Part shown: positions 54,361 to 64,000 of the stretch, one piece after another | Layout of the letters: each line of letters starts with the position of its first letter | Numbering within the stretch: position 1 is the stretch's first letter | Program-made: the position numbers and the translations under genes | The notes under the pieces: generated by a model | What the model was told of the DNA's origin: nothing | Database searches by the model: none | What the model saw: only the letters and a program-made list of their open reading frames with translations | NCBI RefSeq assembly: GCF_000499845.2 | Contig: NC_023749.2 | Location: 30,954,626 to 31,018,625, forward strand | DNA: 64,000 bases | Source of the DNA: Phaseolus vulgaris | Taxonomy: Eukaryota; Streptophyta; Magnoliopsida; Fabales; Fabaceae | Direction: 5' to 3'

Positions 54361-56236
54361 AGGGAGAAAGATAACAAATTTGATATGAAGGCACAGAAGT
54401 AATCAATGAGTTGATTTCATCAAGAAAAAGAATTTGTTCAGAGAAATAACTAACCCACGCCAGCCTTGACCAGAATTCACATGACCAGCACATAGAGAAT
54501 TGAATAGTCATAAAAGCTCTTAAATTTCTAAGAGTTATAGAATATATTCCCTTTAAAACCAAACATAACTTTCAATCATGTTATTTTCAAACAATAATAA
54601 ATGCAACTTTGACCCAATATCATTTGGAATTAAGAGAAAAAGTTGTACCAAGGGACAAGGTTTCAAAACAGCTTTAAAACAAAACTGACGGAGAGAAAAC
54701 AATTGGTTGTTTCGTAAAAACAATCGGTTGTTTCTCTGTGCACATGAAAAAAAAAATTATAAATTAAAAAAAAAACTTTGGCAATGTTAAACAAACATTT
54801 GATGATTTCATAAACCATAAAGTAGAGTGCGCAGTGGTGCACAGTGGCGGAGGCAACGAATCACGTGACAACGCGAGCGACAGTGAAAAAACACAATGCG
54901 AGCGACGACATGTCAGAAGCACGAGCGACAATGTCATGAGCTACACAGGTTCTAAACTTAAGGTTGGGTTTTCATATTAGGGTGTCTGGGTATTCAAATT
55001 AGGGTTTCTATTTTATTAGGTTTTCAGTTTTGTGGGAGTTCGTGGATTGTAAAGGCCCAGAAATCGTCAAATCCAACCCATGAATTGTCGGATCGTTCCG
55101 ATAACGATCCAAACAAATTTTGATCTCACCTCCAATCCAGCACATTTTCCTCTCAAAAGATCATAAGATCGAAATTGTCGCGCGATCTTGACCACATTGA
55201 TAACTAGAAACGACTATAATAAATCAATAAAATAAATCAGTGCACTATAAATAAAATAAATAAAAAACTAAATAAAATGAGATTTAAAAACAGTCATAAA
55301 AAAATTGATAAAAAAAATCATAAAATTTTTATAAACAAAATAAATAGATGATAGAAATCTTCTTTCCCTTCCCATAGTGATTTTATTGAGTCAGAATCCG
55401 TCAAAAAAAATTTCTCCTTTCTCTCCATCTCCTTTCTCTCTCTTCTTTCAGTGACCCTCGCTCATAATTATTATTTCTCACCGGTAACCTTCCCTCCTCT
55501 CATCCCATATTTATACACAAAATATATTATTATTATTTTGTTACAGCATTAAATGCCAGTAGATAAAATCTACTGATCCATGCTTATCTCCCCATTTAAG
55601 AGATAAGAATCTGATGTCGTTTTTTTAAAAAAATTTATTATCAAATTAATACTTTTTTATCATACTTATTATAATTATTATTCAGAAATTAGTATAATTT
55701 TTTGTTATGACTATTATTAGTCTACTATTATTATGTAAAGATAATATATTATTATTATGTAAAGTTAATATATTATTATTATTATTTTAAATACTTTTTA
55801 CTATTATTATTTTGAAATTAATACTCTTTTTTAATATTCTCTATATTGTTATTATTTAAAGTTAGTACTTTTTTTATTATTATCATTATTAAAACTAAGT
55901 ACTCTAAATGCAATGCTCATAAATAAAATAATATTTTCTGGAGAATCTTACATTATAATTTTTTTGTAATGTTACAACGGACAGAATCATTGGCATAACA
56001 AGAGTTAAAATCCCCTCAAACTCGTATGATAAACAGTAGAGTCATTTTAAGGAGTGAATGCTGAAAGGAAAGAAGAAAAAAACCCAGAAATATGGAAAAA
56101 TAACTAAAATCTGAACTTGCCGATTAACGGAGGCTTAACCAGTATAGAGATTAAAAAATAAATAATATCAGAATGACCTCAAGATGACCATATTGGATAA
56201 TAGAGAAGATGGCCACCTGGTAAATTTCAGCTTCCA
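54361..56236. other. Space between transposon block and host gene, no gene seen
   Basis: At 54690-54740 two AACAATCGGTTGTTT-type words mark SIRE-like sequence. At 54840-54940 GCGAGCGACRRTG recurs four times. From 55200 it is AT-rich with ATTATT runs. The host gene's 3' untranslated region must lie at the right end (below 56237); no clear AATAAA on the minus strand was found close by. Confidence 0.4.
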
Positions 56237-56286
56237 TCATCTTCTGGGAATGATATCTGAAAATGAGAAATCATGAAAAGGTGGCC
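56237..56286 (-). CDS. AP-5 beta-like terminal exon
   Basis: 50 bp. Acceptor GCTACAG; it encodes PPFHDFSFSDIIPRR and TGA. The reading joins the previous exon across a split Gly codon. Confidence 0.82.
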
Positions 56287-59200
56287 CTGTAGCAAGCAAC
56301 ATAAAAGGTGAGTACAAATTTCCACCACTGAAAGAAATATAAACACAGGAGATGACTGTGCCAGAGCACGACACGCACTGAAATTGGAATCAAATATGAT
56401 TATCTCAAATGTGCTCCCTAGTGCAAAAAATTATGGACATGCGAATGAATGAATGTCAACGGGAGCAAAATATCATCACCTTCTTGTTCCCCTAGAATGT
56501 AAAATGGAATATGTGCAATCATCTTCGTTGAACCTTCACTCCAGTTTATGCTGCCTACTTTCTGCGCTGTACCTTGTGTAGGTCGCGAAGGCCCCAATAT
56601 GGATGAACATATAGCAGGGTCTTTCATCAAACCCAGGAAATCACATGCACGCCTCCATACTCTAGCATCAGAAATTCGAGACCGAGCCACCTGAAAAGCA
56701 AATCCTAAATTAGAAAAATAGTTACATCATTAATAACCTATTATGCTTTGTCCTGCAACTTCAACACAATACCTTGCCCAAGGATACTCGTGCTCTTGGT
56801 ATTAACTCTCGATGATGTGTAGCAAGCTTTGCTATGGCTGTCACAACAAAACATAAAAGCCTGGACTGTGATGACCTTCTGTAAGTATCCTTATCGGAAC
56901 CAAGAGATACCTCCTGTGTCATGCCCACACGACTTCCAAGTAAACAAATTAGATCAAGTCATCACCGAATTACCTAGAAATCTTCAAATCTCTCAGCACT
57001 GGAAGAAGTTAGGTGTATACTAATACTACATCATACCTTGAGGAAAGGTTTTCATACAAAAGCAGTTCTAGACTCTCAAAAAGCTCACGGGCTTCATCTT
57101 TGTGAGATCCACCACCTCCACCATGCTCTCCGATGGCCCAACATAGTTGCAAGGCTAATTCTGTCTAAAGAAAATTAATGAATTTTTATGTCAAGATGGT
57201 CGTATACCAACCTTCCACAAATAGTTAAAATAGTTGTTGACTAACCTTGTCTGGGCTGTCATAAGCTTCTCCAAGTCTGTCCATTATAGGTTTCTGCAAT
57301 AAATTCATAAAAGGTATTTGTTAAATTCAAGGGAAGAGAGATACATTGAGCTGAAATCATGTGTTTCTAAGAAAGCACACGTGCCTTATTAATATTGAAA
57401 AAAGGAATCAATACCATAAATAGAGAAGATTTGATTTCCTTTAATAACAACAATATGATACAAAAATAAATAAAAACATTTTTAATAATACATATATAAT
57501 TTGGATTTTCCTGATTATATAAAATGAACTCACTTTGTCTATAATTAACAGTGTTAAACATAAAATCATTCAAGAATCTTTAGTTAACAACTAAAGTGTT
57601 TAGGAGAGTTGGTTCTTGACATGGCATTAGAGCCTCCATAACTAATTGGTTAAGAGTTTGATCCTTGCAGTCCCCATTCCTCTTAACAAAAGTAAATTTA
57701 AGCACAAGATAGGTGTGTGGACTGTGGAGCATTATCAATCCATCAAACCCAAAGGATCTTGAAGGAGGGGGGGGTGTTATATAAATTTGGCTGGCGAGTC
57801 TTTGCCTAAGCCAAATGGCTAAAGCTTTTAGAAAAGTTGATTCCTGAAAGAGCCATAACTCAACAGCATAAGCCTTCACGAGAGTGGTTCTAGACATAAG
57901 CCCTAGTTTTCTAAGACAAAAAGATCAAATTCTATACAAGTCACAGCACAGAAGACAAATGCTGCTATATTTCAAAGAAAAAAGGTGGCTCATCACTAAA
58001 AACAAAATTATATTCTCACATAGCACAATCTTACAGTTCAAAATCATCACATTGCAATAGATCACAACATAAAAAGTTGAACAACATTTGATGTAAAATC
58101 ATAAATGAAATGCAGTATATTGTCAAAAAATACCTTTAAAAGGGCAATGAAGTTTGGTGAACACTGAAATGTAGAGAGCATAAACTCCAAAAGTCGCTTG
58201 CGAACCTGAAAAGCACAGCAGAACTTTAAAGTAACAAGCATGAGACAATAACTTTATTCGCCAAAACAAAAATTGAAAGGCGGAAGTTAGGTATTTTTTA
58301 TTTAAAGCTGGTGACCTTGAGGTTAAGGCCTTGAGGCAAATGGGACTACAAAGCACAAAGTTATAGAAGGAAGGCCTTCTGGAAAAAGAAAACAGTTAAA
58401 TATTTGACTGTCCATCTATTTCACATTTACTTTCCATATAAATAAAGCATAATAGTTGCTGTTAAAAGTAAAAGATTACAATGTTCAATTTACAAGACTC
58501 TAAGCTGCTTGCAGTGACATAGCATATGGAGTGGGGTTGATGATTAACTTTATGGATCATTTGAGGCTTTCTGATATTGCGATATGTAAAAGGGAACTTT
58601 GATCTATGGGTTGTTTTTTTTAAAACATGACAGAATATTTTTGAAGTATACTCTAACTCAGACTGATGATGTGATAAAAGTGACAAAAAGAATACAGAAG
58701 GGTACATGTTTATGATGAGTGGAGCACCTATTTCACGGTTTTCTAAGGAGTCAATGGTAACATTGTCTTCATCTGAGGTTGAATAATGGGAGCTTGACAA
58801 GCCCATGAAGATTTGAAGATAAGAGCATGTGAAGATGCTAATAGACATCAAGTAAGCTAAAAACTTGTCTAAACATCAATTTGCTCATAGAAGAAGCAAG
58901 CATATTGAGACAAGATTTTACTCCCTAAGAGATGAAGTCAGTAAGGTAAGCAAGATTTGAAATGCTACAATACTAAAGAACAGGTGGTTGATATTTAAGA
59001 AAATCTCCTAAAGCTTATAGTTCTTAATACCAGTCTCCATTATGAATGGTAATGATCACAAATGAATCATTTCAGCAAGGAACTGTCCATGGTTGTGATG
59101 CACATCAGCCTTAGTTTCAAATTTGGAAGTATTCTACTATTTGAAGCTTCCAAATGCAATTGTTGATGAACTTGGTAGAAGTTTTAGCTTTAGTCATGTT

Positions 59201-62200
59201 ATAATCGCTTACCAGGAAAATTATGCTTGTGTGTGATTGTTTTGGGTGAAGTCTCTTCTTCCTTGATCATACAACATTCCAATTTTCTGTTTAGGCTGAT
59301 GATTGTTATAAATATATTGTAGAGCTGATTGAACAAAGCTCATCTGTTTAACATCCTATTCTCAAGTCCCATTGTTTCCCTCTCGACATGCTTAATGGAG
59401 CCCATATTATTTTGCTTGTTTTTTCTTTTCCTTTTTAAAGTGTTCATTCGCAACAAGATTATATATTAGAAAGTTTTAGCCGAGGGGAACTGCTAGGATA
59501 TATAGAGGATATCTAACAATATCATAATACATATACTTTAGAATGGTTTGGCATCTCTCTTAGGATTGCTTTCCATATTGTTTCTTTACATGATTTATTT
59601 CCTTTGAGGACTATGAATCTAGTATTAGTATAACAAAGGAAGGTTAGTGCTTGTTTCTTTTAACACATGATATCCTATCAAGCAAACATCAATTTTGAAG
59701 TGTTTAGTCCTATTCTCTCCTTTACCACCCTATATGACTAAAATCCTATGATTTCAACAGTCATAATAATCATGACAATAATATAGTATTTGTTATAGAC
59801 TTGAACATTTAATACTTGATGAATTCATAACCTCAATTAAAATGTCAGTGAATTTCATTCCTTTGGGCTAGATTACTATAGCTGAAGGTTCTAGAAAATG
59901 AAGAGCTTGAAAGAGTAAACAATAGTAGTACAAAAACCACGAAGCATAGTACTATGATTACAGAAATAAAGATCATATCTTTATTGATACAGAAATAAAG
60001 ATTATATATTTACAATACAAAAACAATGATCATATTTTTCATTTTTATTTTTATTTTTTATTCTAGAATCGTATCTTTATTATTAGAGGAAACTAAATCT
60101 TCTTTATTTCTTTATTTTAGTTTTCTCAATGTAAATAAATCACCCGAGTTGTCATAGAAACACACGGTTTCACCTTAATGCTTCTCCTTTTTCTAATAGT
60201 TCAAACATAATATCTAGAGCCTCTTAAAAACCGTGCCTGCTACCCACGGTATCTAATGGAAAAAAAGGTTGGCAAACCTTTCTCTTCCTTTCCTAGTTCG
60301 CCCACTATTCTTTAAGAGTTGTTTTGACGTCTCTAGCAACTTTCCCAAAGAATTTTTATCCAATAACTATTTTAACATTGACCACACTATTGGGATCGCA
60401 TCATGCTGAGCTATACACTATACAAATTGCAGCCCCACAAACCCTCATATGCATCTCCAACATGCAATTCCGTGTTGCTTGACAGTGCATGGTGGTCCAT
60501 ATGTCGTATTCGCAAATCCTTATATGGTCTCAAGCAGTCTCCTAGGGCTTTGTTTGGAAAATTTAGCTTGTTCAACAGTTTGGAAATTCAGATTTTTATC
60601 GTCACTCGAGTGTTGGGTATATCTATCTTATAGTGTATGTTGATGACATTGTTCTTATAGGCCGTGATCACCATGGCATCTCACAAGTAAAACAACACCT
60701 TTGTCAACACTTTCAGACCAAAGATCTTGGCAAACTCAGATATTTCTTGGGGATTGAGGTAGCACAATCCAATACTGGTATTGTTATCTCTCAAAAAAAA
60801 TATGCATTGGATATTTGGGAGGAAATTGGGTTGATGAATTCAAAATTTGTTGATACTCCCATGGATCCAAATGTCAAGCTTCTACCCAATCAGGGGGAGC
60901 CTCTTTCAGATCCTGAGAAGTACAGGAGATTAGTTGGAAAATTGAACTATCTCACTGTTACTCGTCCTGGTATTTCCTTTGCAGTCAGTGTGGTGAGTCA
61001 ATTTCTTAATTCTCCATGTGAAGATCATTGGAATGCAGTCATTCGTATACTAAAGTACATTAAAGGTTCTCCTAGAAAAGGTTTGGTATATGGTCATAAT
61101 AACCATACTAAACTCGTTTGTTATTCAGATGCTGCTTGGGCAGGATCTCTATCTAATAGAAGATCAACTTCCAGTTATTGTGTCTCCATTGGTGATAACT
61201 TGCTCTCTTGGAAGAGCAAGAAACAAAGTGTTGTGGCGAGATCTAGTGCAGAAGCAGAATATAGAGCTATGACCTCAACTACCTGTGAGCTTATTTGGCT
61301 TAAACAGTTACTTAAAGAATTGCAATTTGGAGAGGTCACTCAAATGACACTTATATGTGACAATCAGGCTACTCTTCATATTAGCTCAAATCCAATTTTT
61401 CATGAAAGGACCAAACATATTGAGATTGATTGTCATTTCATTCGAGAAAATATTATATCGGGAGATATCAAGACTGAGTTTGTTAATTCAAATAATCAAT
61501 TAGCAGATATTTTTACTAAACCCTTACGAGGACCCAGGATTGATTACATTTGTAACAAGTTGGGTACATATGATCTATATGCACCAGCTTGAGGGAGAGT
61601 GTTAGATATCATTAGATATAATTAGATATTATTAGATATTATGAGATACTATAGATATTGTTAGATATTTCATATTTATGTAATGGGCTTAACCCATATG
61701 TTTCTTTTCCTATATAAACATAACCCTATGTGTTCAATATACACAATGGATTTACCCTATTCTTTATTTTCCTTTAATACAAACAAAATACCTTGGTCAG
61801 TTGTAGTACTTCCTTGGTATTGAAGTTGTCCATTCCAAGGGTGGTTTGGTCATTTTATAGAGAAAATAAGACCTAAATATTGTAGAAGAAATAAAGATGT
61901 TAAATGCTAAGCCAATAGACACACCAATGGAGTAGCAAACTTGTATCTGACCAAGGAGAGTTGTATTCAAACCTTAGGAATTACAGACAGTGAGTTGGTA
62001 AGTTAAATTGTTTCATTGTGATTTGTGCTGACATTACCTTTGTAGTGAGTGTATATAAGTCAATTTTTGAATTCTCCTTATCAAGACCATTAGGATGCAA
62101 TTGTACGAACCCTAAGATATATTAAGAATGCTCCTAGAAAATATGTTATTTATAAAGAAGGGGGAATACTCAAGTTGTTAGGTGCTTTGGGGGCAAGCCC

Positions 62201-63915
62201 ACCAGATAGATGTTTCACTAGAGGGTATTGTGTTCTAGTTGGGGGTAATTTGATCTTGGAAAAGCAAGAAAAAAATTGTTATGACAAGATCAAGTACAAA
62301 AGTATAATACAAGACAATGACTTTAGTCATATCCATAAGCTCATATGACTAAAACAATTTCTCAAATAATGTCTTTCATGAAAGAACCTAACCTATTAAG
62401 GTAGAATGCTATTTAGTGTTATTGATATTAGATAATGGAAATATCAGGGACTAAAACTCCTTTATAAGAATTTATCAGAAACCATAAAGGGTTATGGCGG
62501 AAGCATTGCAAAAAGAAAAATACAATATATACATATACATAACATAAGAAACTACAGTAATACACATACATAATATAAAAAAAAACATATGCATAAAGAT
62601 AATTTAAAGAAGTCCAAAAATATAATTATAATGAAAAAATAATGAAAGACAATCATAAATAATATCATGTCTAGAAATTCAAATAACAATAAAATCAAAT
62701 TAAAAACCAGAAATTTCAAGTTCAAAACTTAAAATAACAACAAAACATAACGAAAGAGGTTGCTAGTTCAATGTGGGTAGGGTGGGTGGACTTGCAGACA
62801 GGGGCAACGACAATGGCTGCAGGAGTGCACAATATCGAAGGAGGTTGTTGGTTCGTTGTGGGTAAGGTGGCCTAGGTCAATATTCTATTGTAATGTTTGG
62901 TTTAGGCCAGGTTGTATGGCCCAACTCATTCTTTTAAAGGAAAAAAAAACAATTGGGCCGACTCCCACTGGGAAAATAAGAGAACAGATAGAAGATTAAG
63001 GTTCCATTGCCCCGGGTTGGGTCGATCACACAAACCCGAGACTTCTTCTCCTTCCTTCCTCACCCGCTGCAACTCCTTCCTCTTGTGCGGGCGCTGATGC
63101 ACAGTCACTCTGTAACTTCCTCCATGTCAATTCTATGATGCCATTTCGTGGCACCCAAAGCAGCCACAATGGGCCACCATGAAAAACTTACATCGCCACC
63201 ACCATGTTATGGCAGCAAGCTATAACTCCGCCACTGATTCCACCACTAATGATATTTCATAAACAAGAAACTGGAATCTGAAGATATCACAACTAGATTT
63301 CTTACCTCTAGTGAACAACAAATAGACATATTAACCAAGGCTCTAAGATTTCATAAACCAAATCTCCTTTGTTTATTATACTGATTATATTTTCTCAATA
63401 TGAACAAATAACCCATGTTGTCATAGAAATACACAGATTCAACTCAATGTTTCTTTTTTTCTTATAGTTCAATACACAACTTCATGATTTTGAAATGTTG
63501 GTTCTCAAAAGCAATTCTAACTCATAACAAGAGAAGATATAATCAGTACCTCATATGAAAATATTTTGTCTGGAAATATTGTAGCAAATCTTGACATAAG
63601 CAAGGGAATCAATGCACAAATCAGAGCTGAAAATTAATTTAAAACAAGAGAAAAACTGTAAATACAGCCCAGTCCTATATCGTTAAAGAGCACAGATTCT
63701 AATAACAAAATTCTCACTATTATTGAATAATCTCAAAGAACATAGAAAGTGCATGAACAAAACATACAATTATTGACAGTATGCAATGCTATGGAGAAGT
63801 ACACATCAAGAAGACGAGGAGTCATGCCAAGTACTGCTTTCAGCTTATCAGAGTAAGGACTATTGACTGAAGCCTGTAATATTGCAGCTATCACTGGAGA
63901 TGACCAGGGACGTTC
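56237..63915 (-). CDS. AP-5 complex subunit beta-like protein, 3' eight exons (partial)
   Basis: The exons, from the right, are 63768-63915, 63550-63626, 58134-58205, 57246-57293, 57037-57164, 56773-56932, 56480-56690 and 56237-56286. All introns are GT-AG and the phases join, giving 297 codons and a TGA at 56237-56239; the gene continues off the right edge. Conserved-looking blocks include SLICALIPLLMSRFATIFPD, KPIMDRLGEAYDSPDK, LALQLCWAIGEHGGGGG, SQSRLLCFVVTAIAKLA and VARSRISDARVWRRACDFLG. From memory these fit the plant AP-5 beta-like family (Arabidopsis AT3G19870 type). AP-5 is a membrane-traffic adaptor at late endosomes. The helical, repeat-like sequence suits an adaptin trunk. No lesion was seen, so the gene looks intact. 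The name could be wrong; the gene structure is much firmer. Confidence 0.8.
56480..56690 (-). CDS. AP-5 beta-like exon
   Basis: 211 bp. It encodes VARSRISDARVWRRACDF through NWSEGSTKMIAHIPFYIL to EQE. The donor is GAAG|GTGATG; reading on past it would give a different C-terminus (ending VHNFLH), which is intron read-through. Confidence 0.85.
56773..56932 (-). CDS. AP-5 beta-like exon
   Basis: 160 bp. I chose the acceptor GGAAG|TCGTG because upstream AGs give stops in the required phase. It encodes RVGMTQEVSLGSDKDTYRRS and HHRELIPRARVSLGK. The acceptor is weak, so this left boundary is the least certain splice site in the model. Confidence 0.78.
57037..57164 (-). CDS. AP-5 beta-like exon
   Basis: 128 bp. 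It encodes TELALQLCWAIGEHGGGGG and ESLELLLYENLSS and ends with two bases of a Ser codon. The five-Gly run is likely a flexible loop. Confidence 0.85.
57246..57293 (-). CDS. AP-5 beta-like exon
   Basis: 48 bp, phase 0 at both ends, encoding KPIMDRLGEAYDSPDK. Acceptor ATTGCAG, donor ACAAG|GTTAG. Too short to show as an open frame of its own. The intron upstream of it carries the TRIM-like element. Confidence 0.85.
57552..57896 (+). mobile_element. TRIM-like miniature LTR element in an AP-5 beta intron
   Basis: A primer-site-like TGGCATTAGAGCC (57622-57634) follows a short LTR-like end (GTTCTTGACA). A purine tract GGAGGGGGGGG (57764-57774) precedes TGTTATATAA, the start of a ~122-bp 3' repeat ending TCTAGACA. 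The presumed 5' repeat is shorter (about 70 bp, from TGTTAAACAT) and poorly matched. The interior is only ~150 bp and non-coding. This fits a terminal-repeat retrotransposon in miniature, but no target duplication was found. Confidence 0.45.
58134..58205 (-). CDS. AP-5 beta-like exon
   Basis: 72 bp, phase 0 at both ends. It encodes VRKRLLEFMLSTFQCSP and ends FIALLK. Acceptor TTTTCAG, donor AAAG|GTATTT. Confidence 0.85.
58206..60060. other. Intron sequence of the host gene, no gene seen
   Basis: First part of the 5.3-kb intron. The frame 58462-58851 (minus) has no recognisable domain. No clear element end was found until the LTR-like repeat at 60062. Confidence 0.4.
60062..60208 (+). repeat. 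LTR-like end of an outer copia element (5')
   Basis: Shares TTTTCTCAATRT, GTTGTCATAGAAAYACAC and TAGTTCAA words with 63352-63476. It ends GTTCAAACA and is followed by TAATATCTAGAGCC, a variant of the TGGTATC(A)GAGCC primer site. The outer boundary of this LTR was not defined. Confidence 0.5.
60403..61592 (+). pseudogene. Ty1/copia pol remnant: end of RT and RNase H
   Basis: CRIRKSLYGLKQSPRALFG (60500-60560) marks the RT fingers region. A frameshift near 60570-60630 leads to a 319-codon frame: YVDDIVLIG (catalytic YVDD), LGKLRYFLGIEVAQSN, DTPMDPNVKLLPNQGEPL, then RNase H with CYSDAAWAGSLSNRRSTSSY, SSAEAEYRAM, LICDNQATLHISSNP and EIDCHFIRE, ending NNQLADIFTKPL. The RNase H acidic residues (D, E, D, D) are present. 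Gag, protease and integrase are absent. It is antisense to the host gene inside its intron. Confidence 0.88.
61600..61781 (+). repeat. Short copia LTR (3')
   Basis: The purine tract GAGGGAGAG (61591-61599) is followed by TGTTAGATATCATTAG; the repeat ends near TTTAATACA. A TATATAAA box lies near 61712. About 182 bp. The matching 5' LTR is not in view, so this element is 5'-truncated. Confidence 0.7.
61782..62404 (+). pseudogene. Second copia remnant: RT end and RNase H, decayed
   Basis: Frames read YFLGIEVVHSKGGLVI (near 61820), LNAKPIDTPME (near 61905), FVVS-like then VNF.ILLIK (62030-62080), ARKYVIYKEGG-like and CFTRGYCVLVGGNL (near 62215-62250). This is the same pol region as 60633-61592 but with many stops, hence an older, different copia. 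It continues at 63248 after an insert. The younger copia fragment appears nested inside it. Confidence 0.7.
62415..63247. mobile_element. Unclassified 833-bp insert in the older copia remnant
   Basis: Flanks AATGCTATTT (62405-62414) and AATGATATTT (63248-63257) match at 9 of 10 bases, and the copia reading resumes across them (ECYL then INKKLESEDI). The ends read AGTG...CACT with little further inverted repeat. A direct word TTGCTAGTTC/TTGTTGGTTC with GGGTAGGGTGG/GGGTAAGGTGG occurs near 62765 and 62850. A 9-10 bp duplication suggests a Mutator-like element, but no long inverted repeats or transposase were seen. Confidence 0.4.
63248..63385 (+). pseudogene. Tail of the older copia RNase H/pol
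   Basis: It reads NKKLESEDITTRFLTSSEQQ then DILTKALRFH, the C-terminus of copia pol (family pattern ...QLADIFTKAL). It is followed by the LTR-like repeat 63352-63476. Confidence 0.6.
63352..63476 (+). repeat. LTR-like end of the outer copia element (3')
   Basis: Partner of 60062-60208, with the same word order (TTTCTCAATATG, TGTTGTCATAGAAATACAC, ATAGTTCAATACA). Its end lies only ~75 bp before the host exon at 63550, so the insertion stops just short of the splice site. Confidence 0.5.
63550..63626 (-). CDS. AP-5 beta-like exon
   Basis: 77 bp. Acceptor TTTTCAG; donor TATGAG|GTACTG. It takes up the split Ser codon and ends in phase 0 after FSYE. The next intron is 5344 bp and full of copia remnants. 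Confidence 0.85.
63768..63915 (-). CDS. AP-5 beta-like exon (first visible)
   Basis: 148 bp. Acceptor TCTCAG before GAACGTCCC; donor AATAATT|GTATG. It encodes ERPWSSPVIAAILQASVNSP and LLDVYFSIALHTVNN and leaves one base over. Confidence 0.85.
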
Positions 63916-64000
63916 CTGAGACATGAATATAATTTACATTAGGAATTTAAAAATGAAGCTAAATATCAAACAAAAATCCCAAATTTGTAATAGGGCTACA

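Noticed and set aside
54840..54945. GCGAGCGAC words as a possible regulatory array
   Set aside because: Only four loose copies in low-complexity sequence; no promoter or gene nearby that would use them.

Overview
This window looks like nuclear DNA of a flowering plant. The evidence is GT-AG split exons of a plant-type gene, plant CACTA, hAT, LINE, Ty1/copia (SIRE-like) and Ty3/gypsy (Tat-like) elements, and a U6 snRNA-like relic. The style of the repeats (SIRE-like LTRs full of AACAATCGGTTGTTT-type words, Tat LTRs starting TGTACC) suggests a phaseoloid legume such as Phaseolus or Vigna. That placement is from memory of such repeats and was not tested. Nearly all of the 64 kb is transposable-element sequence; one host gene enters from the right.

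Layout. 1-11751: a decayed minus-strand CACTA element whose coding remnants, including the His and Cys motifs of a ULP1-like C48 peptidase domain, are split by later insertions. These are a small CACTA element (75-1031), a Tat-type solo LTR with a 1.07-kb internal duplication (1548-3823), a SIRE-type solo LTR (4308-5336), another Tat-type solo LTR (5461-6748) and a deleted gypsy element (7372-11307). 11752-15197: AT-rich, no gene seen. 15198-16093: a second small CACTA element. 16283-16741: a 5'-truncated LINE. 16947-19352: remains of an older gypsy element carrying a small hAT element.

19353-31626: a complete, young 12.3-kb Tat-type gypsy element on the minus strand. Its 931-bp LTRs differ at about 14 sites, and its gag-pol is open except for one frameshift and one stop. 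It carries an oppositely transcribed extra gene (20884-23434) that appears to have introns. 31627-39401: leftovers of the older gypsy host, then a SIRE-like copia element (minus) split by a truncated Tat element that carries the same kind of antisense gene. 39483-46062: a gypsy element with similar LTRs whose gag, protease and integrase remnants sit in one reading frame without reverse transcriptase; a Tat-type solo LTR (40878-42081) sits inside it. 46080-54760: TNP2 transposase, LINE, U6 and SIRE-type extra-gene relics, with an (AT)32 tract and a poly(A) tract.

56237-63915 and beyond the right edge: the 3' part of a host gene on the minus strand with eight exons visible, best matching the plant AP-5 adaptor complex subunit beta-like protein. 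All its reading phases join cleanly. A 5.3-kb intron holds two nested copia remnants and an unclassified insert; another intron holds a TRIM-like element.

How it works together: this reads as a gene edge beside a nested transposon block. Target-site duplications let several insertions be ordered: CACTA host, then LTR elements, many reduced to solo LTRs by recombination, with the 12.3-kb Tat element among the youngest. All coordinates and mismatch counts are by eye.
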